Source: an uncultured Prevotellaceae bacterium (GTDB taxonomy: Bacteria; Bacteroidota; Bacteroidia; Bacteroidales; Bacteroidaceae). Taken from it: a stretch of 64,000 nucleotides of DNA. The DNA lies in contig ONLL01000001.1 in the NCBI GenBank assembly GCA_900318685.1, positions 124,001 through 188,000 of the forward strand, in the 5' to 3' direction. The position numbers and the translations under genes are program-made. The notes under the pieces are model-generated. The model did no database searches. It saw only the letters and a list, made by a program, of their open reading frames with translations, and was not told where the DNA came from. Of the stretch, positions 27,249 to 35,503 are shown in pieces. How positions within the stretch are numbered: position 1 is the first letter of the stretch; each line of letters begins with the position of its first letter.

Positions 27249-28889
27249 TTACTTGAACCTGAAATCCAGCAGGGTGCAGAGCGACTGCTCCTTCACCTCA
27301 TCAGAGTGGAAGGTGAAGTAGAGCGCGTGCTTGCCGCTGAACTTACCCAAGTTGGGCATATCGACAGCCAGTTCGACTGCTTCACGCGGCATGTCGGCAC
27401 TCAGGTCGGCAAAGCCCAGAATATAGCCACCCTGCGATACCCAAGGACGATCGAGAAGGATGGTAATCGTGCCATTGAAGCCCTCAGGAATGAGGTTCAG
27501 CAGGAGCTGAGCTTTCTCGCGTCCGCTAGTAGCGTCGAAGTTAAAGTACTTATAACCCACGATGCTGCCGTCGGTATTGTTCACCACACGATTGGTGTTC
27601 GAACTGAGATCGTAGGGACGGTCGAAACGGTCGTCCTGTCCGTAGTTCACCTCGACATAGCTGCCGTAGAAGACGTTGTTGGGCCATGCATGCTCAGCAG
27701 TCTTGGGACCCGTATACCAACAGGCGATGCCGGCTGAGTGACGCTCCAACGGGTTGAGGCCCTCCAGCGAGAAGCCCTCAGAGTTATACTCGCCCTCCGA
27801 GATCTCGACCTTACCTCCTTTGCCCTCTTCCACCTTGACTGTAATGGGAGCCACCATTGCCTGACGGGCATACTCGTCGAGTCCCGTCTGGCGATGATAG
27901 AACACATACCATTGATCCTTGATCTGGCAGATAGAGCCGTGCGTATTGCCGCTGACAGTAGCAGCAGCAATCGTGTCGCCCTGTTCGTTCAGCTCGCGGG
28001 CACGGCCGTCGATGATGGTTCCGCCATAAGTGAAGGGGCCCAGGGGATTATCGCTATAGGCATAGGCCAACGTATAGTTGGTATCAGGCAGTCCGAACTC
28101 TCCATCCTCCGTCCAACGGCTATAAATAAAGACATACTTGTCCTTAATCTTGCGGATAGATGATGCCTCGAAGAAACGGAACTTACCCTCCTGATTGCGC
28201 CCTGAGATCATATCCTCAACAATCTTCGTGCCAGGCTTCACGGTAGCCATCGTCTGAGGGTCGAGTTCGGCAGCATAAGAACGCTCAAAGCCCCAATAGC
28301 CGTATACGCGTCCGTCGTCATCGACGAAGACAGCAGGGTCGAAAGCAAGCACTCCGTCAGTCAGGTTAGGATTGTCTTGACTCCAGTTGCACACCTCGAA
28401 GGGACCGTCAGGCCTGCTGCTGCGTGCCACGAGCCCATTGCGCCCTCCCGCCTGGTCGTTGGGATAGAGATAGTAGGTCTTCGTGCCGTCGGGTGCAGTC
28501 ACGAGTGTTACATCAGGAGCATAGAGCACATCGGCCTTTCCCTCCGGGTCAAGAGGTTCGCCGTTGGCATTCTTGTCGACGGAGAAGATGATGCCATCGT
28601 AGCGCCAACAGGTGAGACTATCGACAGATGCCGACCACACCACCTGGTCGCGCCCGCAGTACTCGGTCTTCAGATTGTCATGCGATCCATAGATATACAC
28701 GCGGTACTTGCCTGGCTGATCGGGGTCCTCGAATACGTAGGGTTCACCATCAGGTATATGCTCCCAAAGAGGCAGATAGGGATTGCCGGGAGTGGTGAGC
28801 ACGTCGTTTGTGTCTGCCTTCTGAGCAGTATTGCATCCCGCCGTCACCATAGCAGCTAGGAGCATAGTTGATAAAACAGAGCGCTTCAT
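27249..28889 (-). CDS. Glycoside hydrolase family 43 lipoprotein (arabinan-type)
   Basis: 546 residues with lipobox TAGC (Cys about 19). The five-blade propeller has the GH43 triad: general base Asp in VFEDPDQPGKYRVYIYG, modulator Asp in YAPDVTLV, and general acid Glu in FRFFEASSIR. A C-terminal beta-sandwich (about 390-546) resembles a carbohydrate-binding module and ends KEQSLCTLLDFRFK. GH43 enzymes cut alpha-L-arabinose or beta-D-xylose linkages; the neighbouring GH51 arabinofuranosidase favours arabinan or arabinoxylan. It follows that gene by 32 bases, so they are co-transcribed. Confidence 0.88.
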   Translation of the reverse strand: MKRSVLSTMLLAAMVTAGCNTAQKADTNDVLTTPGNPYLPLWEHIPDGEPYVFEDPDQPGKYRVYIYGSHDNLKTEYCGRDQVVWSASVDSLTCWRYDGIIFSVDKNANGEPLDPEGKADVLYAPDVTLVTAPDGTKTYYLYPNDQAGGRNGLVARSSRPDGPFEVCNWSQDNPNLTDGVLAFDPAVFVDDDGRVYGYWGFERSYAAELDPQTMATVKPGTKIVEDMISGRNQEGKFRFFEASSIRKIKDKYVFIYSRWTEDGEFGLPDTNYTLAYAYSDNPLGPFTYGGTIIDGRARELNEQGDTIAAATVSGNTHGSICQIKDQWYVFYHRQTGLDEYARQAMVAPITVKVEEGKGGKVEISEGEYNSEGFSLEGLNPLERHSAGIACWYTGPKTAEHAWPNNVFYGSYVEVNYGQDDRFDRPYDLSSNTNRVVNNTDGSIVGYKYFNFDATSGREKAQLLLNLIPEGFNGTITILLDRPWVSQGGYILGFADLSADMPREAVELAVDMPNLGKFSGKHALYFTFHSDEVKEQSLCTLLDFRFK

Positions 28890-28921
28890 GCTATCACTAT
28901 TTTTACGAATGGCAACTCTTC

Positions 28922-30997
28922 CTACAGCTGATATTCATACATCACCATCGAGTAGGGCTTCAGCTCGACCTTGAACTTCTTCTGAGCCTTCAGCGTCTCC
29001 GTCTGCGGAGCGATGGGCTGCTGGTCGAAGTTGTTCTCGTCGTCTGCCTTGCCGGCAATCGTAGTCTTGGTGACCTGCTTCTTCAGGGCGAAGCGCGAAA
29101 GGTTGACGTTGGCGGTCTTCGGCTCGGCATCAGCATTGCAAAGCTTCACGAAGAGGCGGCGCGTCTTCACATTGAGGACGACCGACTGCCCATAATGGCT
29201 GTTCTCTACAGGCTGACAAACTCCGGCTGCATCACCTTCGAACGTGACGCAGTCGCCGTAGTAATACTGTCCTGCGCTCTGGCCGAACATCTGCTGCACG
29301 TAGTAACTGCAGGTGAGGAAGGGACGCTCGTTGTCGAAGTAGATGAGGTCGGGGTTCCAGTTGGTAGCATTCTTGCGGGCGAAGAGCGGAGCATAGCTGG
29401 TCATGCAGACCACATCGCCATTGCGCTCGACATGGAGCAGATAGAGACCCTCGGCCAAAGCATCGATGAGCTTCTTGTCCTTGGCAGCATACTCGCCCAG
29501 ATAGACCTTCGTCTTGCGGTCGCGCGGATAGTTGTCGTACTGGCGTGAGGAGAGGAAGTACTTGTTCTGCTCGTAGTAGTGCTCGTCGATGATGGGCATA
29601 CCCAGCTCCTCGGCCAGTTTCCAGCCTGCCTCGTAGTCGGGATTGCCAGGGTGAGAGCCCGGGCCAGCAGTACCGACGATGACAATCTCGGGGTGAGCCT
29701 TCGTCACCTTATTATATATATACTTAAAGCGCTCGATGAACTCGGGCGAGATCTTCTCCTCGTTGCCGAGTCCCAGATACTTCAGGTTGAAGGGCTTCGG
29801 GTGGCCGGCATCGGCACGCATCTTGGCCCACTTCGACTTGGCAGGATCGCCATTGGCCCATTCAATGAGGTCGAGGGCGTCCTGCACCCACATATCCATC
29901 TGCTCCATGGGACAGGCGTCCTGAGCTTGCTCCGGCCACATGTTCCAGCCGCCGTTGGCACCCTGGCAGTTCACGCCGCAAGGGAGGATGGGCACGGGAG
30001 CCATGCCGAGGTCCTCACAGAACTGGAAGTACTCATAATAGCCCAAGCCCATCGACTGGTGGTAGCCCCAGGTGTTCTTCAGCTGCAGGCGCTCGTGGCG
30101 CGGACCGATGGTGTTCTTCCAATGGTAGGTGTCCCAGAAGCCGTCGCCGCCGCCGTGTACCACGCAACCGCCGGGGAAGCGCATGAACTTAGGCTGCAGG
30201 TCGGCCAGTGCCTGAGCCAGGTCCTTACGCAGGCCGTGACCCTTGTAAGTGTCCTGCGGCATGAGCGACACGTCGTCCAAAATGACGTCACCCTCGTTGA
30301 GCATCAGCAGCTGCAGGGCAGCATTTTTGCAGTCAGCAGTGGGTATCAGCGTAGCCTTATGCTCGTGCAGACGATAAAAGCGGTTAGGTTGCTGAGGCTG
30401 TTGCCCCTCTGTAAACGCCACGTCGCGAACCACCTCAATGATAGTGTCGCACAACAGTTTCGGATCCCTGCCCCAGCCCTGTGGCTCTACGAGTGCGATG
30501 CGCATCGTCATGGGCTTGTCGCCCCAGTTGACCATGCGCACGGAGAAGTCGTACATCTCGCCCGCCTTCACCACGATGCCGTCGAAGCCGTCGTTTTGCA
30601 AGCCGAAGCCCTTCCAGCCTTTATAGTCCTTGTACTCCTTGACGCGTTCAGCGTGCAGCTTCATGCGGGTGTTCGACTGGTAGAACATTCTGGGGGCGGA
30701 ACCAGGCATATTCATGGTTGTAGGCTGGATGTACCCTAATGAGTGGCCTGGGCGGATGACCTTCCACGCGGTGGCGGGTCCCCAGCCATCCTTCTCGTTG
30801 GCGTTGAACTCAAACGAGCCGTTTTGCACGAGCTCAGCATAGAGTCCTCCGTCAGCACTCGACGAGATGTCCTCGAAGAAGATGCCGATCAACTCGTCAC
30901 TAATAGCCTTTCCGCCCTTTGGGGCCTTCATAGAATTCTGGGCACTCATGCCCATCGAAGCTGCCAGAAGCGCAGCGCAGAGAATGGTTTTGTTCAT
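28922..30997 (-). CDS. GH51 alpha-L-arabinofuranosidase
   Basis: 691 residues with signal peptide 1-19 (ends GMSAQ). An N-terminal carbohydrate-binding-like beta domain (about 25-230) leads into a (beta/alpha)8 barrel. The acid/base glutamate is in LGLGNEEKISPEF, and the nucleophile glutamate is in KVYLGEYAAKD; a C-terminal beta-sandwich follows. The family releases terminal arabinofuranose from arabinan and arabinoxylan, and the secretion signal places it in the periplasm or on the surface. It is the second gene of an apparent DUF5686-GH51-GH43 operon. Confidence 0.92.
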   Translation of the reverse strand: MNKTILCAALLAASMGMSAQNSMKAPKGGKAISDELIGIFFEDISSSADGGLYAELVQNGSFEFNANEKDGWGPATAWKVIRPGHSLGYIQPTTMNMPGSAPRMFYQSNTRMKLHAERVKEYKDYKGWKGFGLQNDGFDGIVVKAGEMYDFSVRMVNWGDKPMTMRIALVEPQGWGRDPKLLCDTIIEVVRDVAFTEGQQPQQPNRFYRLHEHKATLIPTADCKNAALQLLMLNEGDVILDDVSLMPQDTYKGHGLRKDLAQALADLQPKFMRFPGGCVVHGGGDGFWDTYHWKNTIGPRHERLQLKNTWGYHQSMGLGYYEYFQFCEDLGMAPVPILPCGVNCQGANGGWNMWPEQAQDACPMEQMDMWVQDALDLIEWANGDPAKSKWAKMRADAGHPKPFNLKYLGLGNEEKISPEFIERFKYIYNKVTKAHPEIVIVGTAGPGSHPGNPDYEAGWKLAEELGMPIIDEHYYEQNKYFLSSRQYDNYPRDRKTKVYLGEYAAKDKKLIDALAEGLYLLHVERNGDVVCMTSYAPLFARKNATNWNPDLIYFDNERPFLTCSYYVQQMFGQSAGQYYYGDCVTFEGDAAGVCQPVENSHYGQSVVLNVKTRRLFVKLCNADAEPKTANVNLSRFALKKQVTKTTIAGKADDENNFDQQPIAPQTETLKAQKKFKVELKPYSMVMYEYQL

Positions 30998-31015
30998 CTT
31001 ATCGGTTGTTTTTAG

Positions 31016-33664
31016 TTAGAATGTCATTCTGATCATGAAGCGCACTCCATGCTTGTGGGCCGTAGGCAGATGGAGATAGCTCAGTCGGCGCACATACTCC
31101 ACATGCACGATCTTGAAGATGTTGTGAACACCTGCCGACACCTCCCAATAAGGTTTTTTCGAGTCCATGATGTAGGAGCCTTCGGGGAAGTACATCAGCG
31201 TGCCGTCGCCGGCATTTTGTGCCAGCGTAGGATTGTTCTTATCGGAGAGGTCGCCCCAGAGACACTTCACCGTAAACCACTCACGCCATTTCAGCTTGCG
31301 GAGCAGCGGGATGCGGTTGAGAATCTTGCCGTTCATATCCCAGAAGATCATGAGCGAGGCATAGCGGTCGTTGAGGAACTCCATGTTGTTGATGGCTGTG
31401 AAGGTGTAGTCCTGCATGATGTACGAGAGGTTGGTCTCGGGCATGATGAGCAAGGGGAAGGGTACCTTGTTCCATTGAATGCCTCCCTTGACGTAGCAGT
31501 CGAGCTTTCCCCACGACTTTAGCCAGAAGCGCTTGTAGATACTGACCTCCGAGAAGTTGTAGGTATAGTCGCCTCCGAGGAAATCCTTCAAGCCCATCGT
31601 GTGACTGATGGTGAAGACGGGCGAGTCGAGGTTGATGGGCAATCGGCGCTGCTTGGTGTTGATGAACGTCTCGCCAGGAGCAAAGCGCAGCTCGCCACGC
31701 AGCTCGGTAGTGCGCAGCTTCTGTGACATAACCGGACTGAGCCCCTCTTCTTGCATCGTCCTACAAATAGTATTGTCGAATGAAGTTACAGGATTCGACC
31801 AATTAGACCATATCTGACGATTATCACTCTCGCTGAGTGGGACAAAGAACAGTTCACCCGCTCCCTCGTTCTCCTCGTGCTTCAGCTGGAAGGTGGTGCG
31901 GAAGCCCCAGTCCTCCTCGCGCTCGAAGGTGAGCGACTGGCGGTTGTAGAACATCATCTTGTCGACCTTCGCCCACTTGAACGATGTGAACACATTATCC
32001 TTATCAGTATGCATAAACTTGTCGCTGGGGCTCATCACGTCGTAGGTGGACTGCAAGGTCAGTATGCGCTTGGGGAACTCACGCGGCAGGTACTCCTTCT
32101 TGTTGAACGAGTAGATGAGGTCGCCTTTGTAGTAGGTCTTCTTCGAGTCGAGACCGCGTGCGATGTAGCCTGCCGCAAAGAAGTTGGAGTCGAGGTTTGC
32201 TGTGGTCTGAGCCGAGAAGCGGAAGCGGTAGCCATCGACGAAGTTGTTGGTAATCATCGTGTTGATAGGACCGATATCCACCTTCGAAGGTCTCTTGGGC
32301 GTGCCGGTCTCCACGAAGTTCTCGATGAAAGCCTTAGCCACGAAGAGGATATAATTGAAGCCCTTGATCTGCTCCAGCCCGTGCACAAAGGCATCCATCG
32401 AGCTCTCGCTCTTCGTCAGCTCCACCTGTCGGTACTGCGCCCAGAAGTCGTCACCCTGCATCATCGCGTTGACATCCTTCACCTCCTTCTTCTTGCCCTT
32501 GAACAGCTGCTTGGGCAGCTCGTCGAAAGCATAGTCGGTAATGCGAGTGTTGCGTATGACGGCAAACTGCGCAAGGAACGAGGCCACCTTCAACTCAGTA
32601 AACATATCGTCGACCGAGAGCACCCAGTCGCCGTCGGGCAGCTGCCGGAACTCCTGCGTGACCTTCATGTTCTCCACGAAATTCACATCCGAGCGCTTGG
32701 GTATGGTCATCTCGCATCGCTTCACCTGATAGCTCGAGTCGGCCAGGATGAAGAGGTCGCCGCGAAAACCGAAGTCCTGCTGGTTGTTGGGCAGGAACGA
32801 GAGGTGGAAACAAAGGTCGTGGTCGACGTAGATGGTGTCCTGAATATAATAACGGTAGAAAGCGATGGCATCGTCGCCGATGGGCGAAGTGAAGGGGTAC
32901 TGCAACAGGCGTATCTGGTTGTCGTAGATATTGATGTCGGTAAACACGTCCTTCATCAGCGTGGTGAGTATGTCGCCCGTCTGTATGAGGTCGTTGATGC
33001 CCTGATTGTTCATACCCTTGATGATGGTCTTCTCGTCGTGCGGGTCCTTGCGGTAAATCTTCTGCGAGACGGTCTCGTCGACTGAGATGGGCAGGATGAG
33101 CTTGTTGTTGTAGGGGCACACCTCCACCTGGTTGAGCAGCCATTGCTTCTTGGCAAACTTGCCCGAGTCGAGGAACTGCGAGGTGATGTCGTTGAGGGCC
33201 AGGGTCAGCTTCTGGTACTTGTTGTACTGATAGAAGTCACGATTCGAGAGGTCGGTACGCTTCTTGGCTGCTACCACCTTCCTCATCAGCTCTACAGCCG
33301 GATTGTTCTTACGGCTGTAGCGCGAGCGCTTCGACTTAATGGTCACCTCGCTGAGCAACTTGCTGTCGGGCTTGAGGCGTATGCGCAGGTAATGGGGTGT
33401 GCGGTTGTCGACGACCACCGTCTGCTGCTGATAGCCTATGGCGCTGAAGGTGAGCGGCCATCCGTCGTGACGGGCTATGCTGTAGTAGCCGTTCACGTCC
33501 GAAGCCACCGCCACACCGTGCCCTCGATAGGAACAGCTGGCAAAGGAGATAGTGTCGCCCGTCTGCTCGTCGATGACATGTCCCGTAATGGTCTGCGCAT
33601 CCACTCCCAGACAGGCAAGGATGAAGACCGACAAACTTATTACTATCCTTCTCAGTCTCATCAT
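31016..33664 (-). CDS. DUF5686 outer-membrane protein with carboxypeptidase-like regulatory domain
   Basis: About 882 residues from the ATG at 33664, inside the ATGATG that overlaps the stop codon of the CDP-alcohol gene; an earlier start at 33691 would give a poor signal peptide. After the signal peptide (ends GVDAQ) comes a carboxypeptidase D regulatory-like domain (about 25-110, TITGHVIDEQTGD), then DUF5686 (NPAVELMRKVVAAKKR onward), and a long C-terminal half with beta strands ending in MIRMTF, an outer-membrane barrel signature. No TonB plug domain is seen, so it is not a SusC. The function of DUF5686 proteins is unknown. Confidence 0.85.
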   Translation of the reverse strand: MMRLRRIVISLSVFILACLGVDAQTITGHVIDEQTGDTISFASCSYRGHGVAVASDVNGYYSIARHDGWPLTFSAIGYQQQTVVVDNRTPHYLRIRLKPDSKLLSEVTIKSKRSRYSRKNNPAVELMRKVVAAKKRTDLSNRDFYQYNKYQKLTLALNDITSQFLDSGKFAKKQWLLNQVEVCPYNNKLILPISVDETVSQKIYRKDPHDEKTIIKGMNNQGINDLIQTGDILTTLMKDVFTDINIYDNQIRLLQYPFTSPIGDDAIAFYRYYIQDTIYVDHDLCFHLSFLPNNQQDFGFRGDLFILADSSYQVKRCEMTIPKRSDVNFVENMKVTQEFRQLPDGDWVLSVDDMFTELKVASFLAQFAVIRNTRITDYAFDELPKQLFKGKKKEVKDVNAMMQGDDFWAQYRQVELTKSESSMDAFVHGLEQIKGFNYILFVAKAFIENFVETGTPKRPSKVDIGPINTMITNNFVDGYRFRFSAQTTANLDSNFFAAGYIARGLDSKKTYYKGDLIYSFNKKEYLPREFPKRILTLQSTYDVMSPSDKFMHTDKDNVFTSFKWAKVDKMMFYNRQSLTFEREEDWGFRTTFQLKHEENEGAGELFFVPLSESDNRQIWSNWSNPVTSFDNTICRTMQEEGLSPVMSQKLRTTELRGELRFAPGETFINTKQRRLPINLDSPVFTISHTMGLKDFLGGDYTYNFSEVSIYKRFWLKSWGKLDCYVKGGIQWNKVPFPLLIMPETNLSYIMQDYTFTAINNMEFLNDRYASLMIFWDMNGKILNRIPLLRKLKWREWFTVKCLWGDLSDKNNPTLAQNAGDGTLMYFPEGSYIMDSKKPYWEVSAGVHNIFKIVHVEYVRRLSYLHLPTAHKHGVRFMIRMTF

Positions 33665-34635
33665 TTGGCAGTTAGGTTCATCTCCTTGCACATCTTCTCA
33701 TGCCGGTAGTGCATGTAGTAGTAAAGAGCGGCGAGCACGGTAATCTCGAAAAGCGGATAGATCCAAGGCTCGTTGACAAGGCAGCTGACAAACATCACGA
33801 TAGCTCGCGTGTTGTGGGTCAGCGTGTTGGTCATCCACATTAGGGGCAGACTCTTCGAGCGGAAGTCCTGCCTGAGGCTCTCGGGCATATCGGCTGCGCT
33901 GGGGTACTGGGCTTTCACCTGGCGGAAGAACTTCTGGAACTCAGGAGTGTTCTTCTCCTGCTTCCTGCACCATCCGATGTAGAAGTAGTGGAAGACATAG
34001 TCCCAGAAATGACCGTCGGCACCTACGGTAAAGGGTCCCCACTTACGCTTGGGAGTCTCGTCGAGGAAGCGTTGCTCCTGCTCTGTGCTGTTCAGCTCGC
34101 TGCCTTCCTCGCCCTTAATGAAATAGAGGTGTATCTGCCGGTAGTAGTCGGCCAGCTGACATTGGCGGGCATGCCAGTAGAAGCCGGCGAATCCGCAGAG
34201 AATGAAGCCCCAGAACGTCCAGTTCACGCTACCTCCGGAGAAAGGCAGGGGCTGGTTCCACAGGCGCAGGGCGATGCCCAGATAGCAGAAGAAGAACCAC
34301 ACGTCGCTGGCCAGGCCGTCGAGCATGCGTCCGATAGCGGTCTTGTGATTAGTCAGGCGAGCCATCTGCCCGTCGGTGCTGTCGCAGAAGTTGGCCAGCA
34401 TCAGCAGGATGACGCCGCACACGTTCCACCATAGCTCAGTATGGTAGAAGCAGAAGCCTGCGCCTGCTCCGAGGAACATCGAGAGGATGGTGACGAAGTT
34501 GGGCGTAACACCAATTTTTATCCACATCAGCGCAAACATCAGGCCGATGGGACGAGTGAAGTAGACATCGAGTGTCTCCTCCGTGTCGTTCGACTTGAAC
34601 GACTCATGTAAAAGCTGTTTAAATGACTTATCCAT
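33661..34635 (-). CDS. CDP-alcohol phosphatidyltransferase family membrane enzyme
   Basis: 324 residues with six or more membrane segments. The CDP-alcohol motif is complete: D85-x2-D88-G-x2-A-R93-x8-G102-x3-D106 (in CDSTDGQMARL and GRMLDGLASD). The final Asp is one residue later than in the classic spacing, a variation worth noting. Family members join a CDP-activated group to an alcohol in phospholipid or polyol metabolism; the substrate cannot be told from the sequence. It has its own promoter and faces an IspD-like cytidylyltransferase across 116 bases. Its stop overlaps the start of DUF5686. Confidence 0.88.
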   Translation of the reverse strand: MDKSFKQLLHESFKSNDTEETLDVYFTRPIGLMFALMWIKIGVTPNFVTILSMFLGAGAGFCFYHTELWWNVCGVILLMLANFCDSTDGQMARLTNHKTAIGRMLDGLASDVWFFFCYLGIALRLWNQPLPFSGGSVNWTFWGFILCGFAGFYWHARQCQLADYYRQIHLYFIKGEEGSELNSTEQEQRFLDETPKRKWGPFTVGADGHFWDYVFHYFYIGWCRKQEKNTPEFQKFFRQVKAQYPSAADMPESLRQDFRSKSLPLMWMTNTLTHNTRAIVMFVSCLVNEPWIYPLFEITVLAALYYYMHYRHEKMCKEMNLTAK

Positions 34636-34658
34636 AATTGATCATAGTCTTCAGGGTG

Positions 34659-34666
34659 CAAAGGTA
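34659..34666 (-). promoter_or_regulatory. Promoter of the CDP-alcohol phosphotransferase gene
   Basis: Minus-strand -7 box TACCTTTGCA, 23 bases upstream of the ATG at 34635. Confidence 0.7.
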
Positions 34667-34710
34667 ATCATTTTTTGCGAGATATTCTTGCTTGTCACGA
34701 AAAAAAATCG

Positions 34711-34718
34711 TAACTTTG
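34711..34718 (+). promoter_or_regulatory. Promoter of the IspD-like gene
   Basis: -7 box TAACTTTG at 33 bases before the ATG at 34752, with TTGCTTGT at 34688-34695 as a possible -33 box. It is divergent from the promoter at 34659-34666. Confidence 0.7.
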
Positions 34719-34751
34719 CCCTCACTTAATCAATAATCAACCGGAAAGAGA

Positions 34752-35399
34752 ATGAAACAGACCGACAAGAACATCATCATGGTCACAGCTGGGGGCGTTG
34801 GCGAGCGCTTTGGAAGCAGCGTTCCCAAGCAGTATATTGAAGTGAACGGGCGCAAGGTTATCTCCTATGTCATCGAAGCCTGCAAACAGAGCCAGCTGGC
34901 CGATGCCATCCTCATCGTCGCCCACCCGAAGTATCACGACGAGCTGAAGGCCGAATTTGGAGTCGACGTGACCGCCAGCGGTCCTGAACTGAACGTCACC
35001 AAGCGCAACGGCATCGACTACATTCGTGAGCATAGCGCCTGCGAGAAGCTCATCGTCGCCGATGCTGTCAGGCCTGCCATCGAGAGCCGGGTGCTCGACA
35101 AGTTCTTCGCCCTGCTCGATGAATATGATGCCGTAGCAAGTGCCCGCAAGATTACCGACAGCCTGGGACGCTATGGAGAGTGGATCGTCAACCGCGAGGA
35201 ATACTACACACTCTCAGCCCCCGAGGCATTCCGCTTCGACCTGCTGGAACGGCATTTCAAGGCCGACTCGTCCCTTACCGAGTCTATCCAGCAACTGCCC
35301 GACACGTCTAAGGTGTATCTGGATTTCGACGTGCCCTACTACGACAAGCTCACCTATCCCGGCGATCTCATCAGAATACAGCACATGCTGCAGAAATGA
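34752..35399 (+). CDS. IspD/TarI-like cytidylyltransferase
   Basis: 215 residues, a single nucleotidyltransferase domain. The N-terminal nucleotide loop VTAGGVGERFGSSVPKQY agrees with IspD (CTP:methylerythritol-phosphate cytidylyltransferase) and TarI. Other IspD landmarks are altered: VADAVRPAI replaces HDAARP, and KLTYPGDL stands where IspD has KVTxPEDL. The enzyme therefore makes a CDP-sugar or CDP-polyol, and whether it serves the MEP pathway or another acceptor is open. The CDP-alcohol phosphotransferase next door would be a natural consumer of such a product, but that link is inference. Confidence 0.82.
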   Translation: MKQTDKNIIMVTAGGVGERFGSSVPKQYIEVNGRKVISYVIEACKQSQLADAILIVAHPKYHDELKAEFGVDVTASGPELNVTKRNGIDYIREHSACEKLIVADAVRPAIESRVLDKFFALLDEYDAVASARKITDSLGRYGEWIVNREEYYTLSAPEAFRFDLLERHFKADSSLTESIQQLPDTSKVYLDFDVPYYDKLTYPGDLIRIQHMLQK

Positions 35400-35446
35400 T
35401 TTGCAGGGGTACTTTCGCAAGGAATTAAAAAATAAATCGGGAATTA

Positions 35447-35478
35447 TTTTGCATTCCGCCCGCTTTTTCGTACCTTTG
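35447..35478 (+). promoter_or_regulatory. Promoter of the THUMP methyltransferase gene
   Basis: -33 box TTTTGC at 35448-35452 and -7 box TACCTTTG at 35471-35478, about 19 bases apart, 25 bases before the ATG at 35504. This is one of the best-matched promoters in the window. Confidence 0.8.
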
Positions 35479-35503
35479 CAAACGAAAATAGCTATTTCAT
35501 TCG

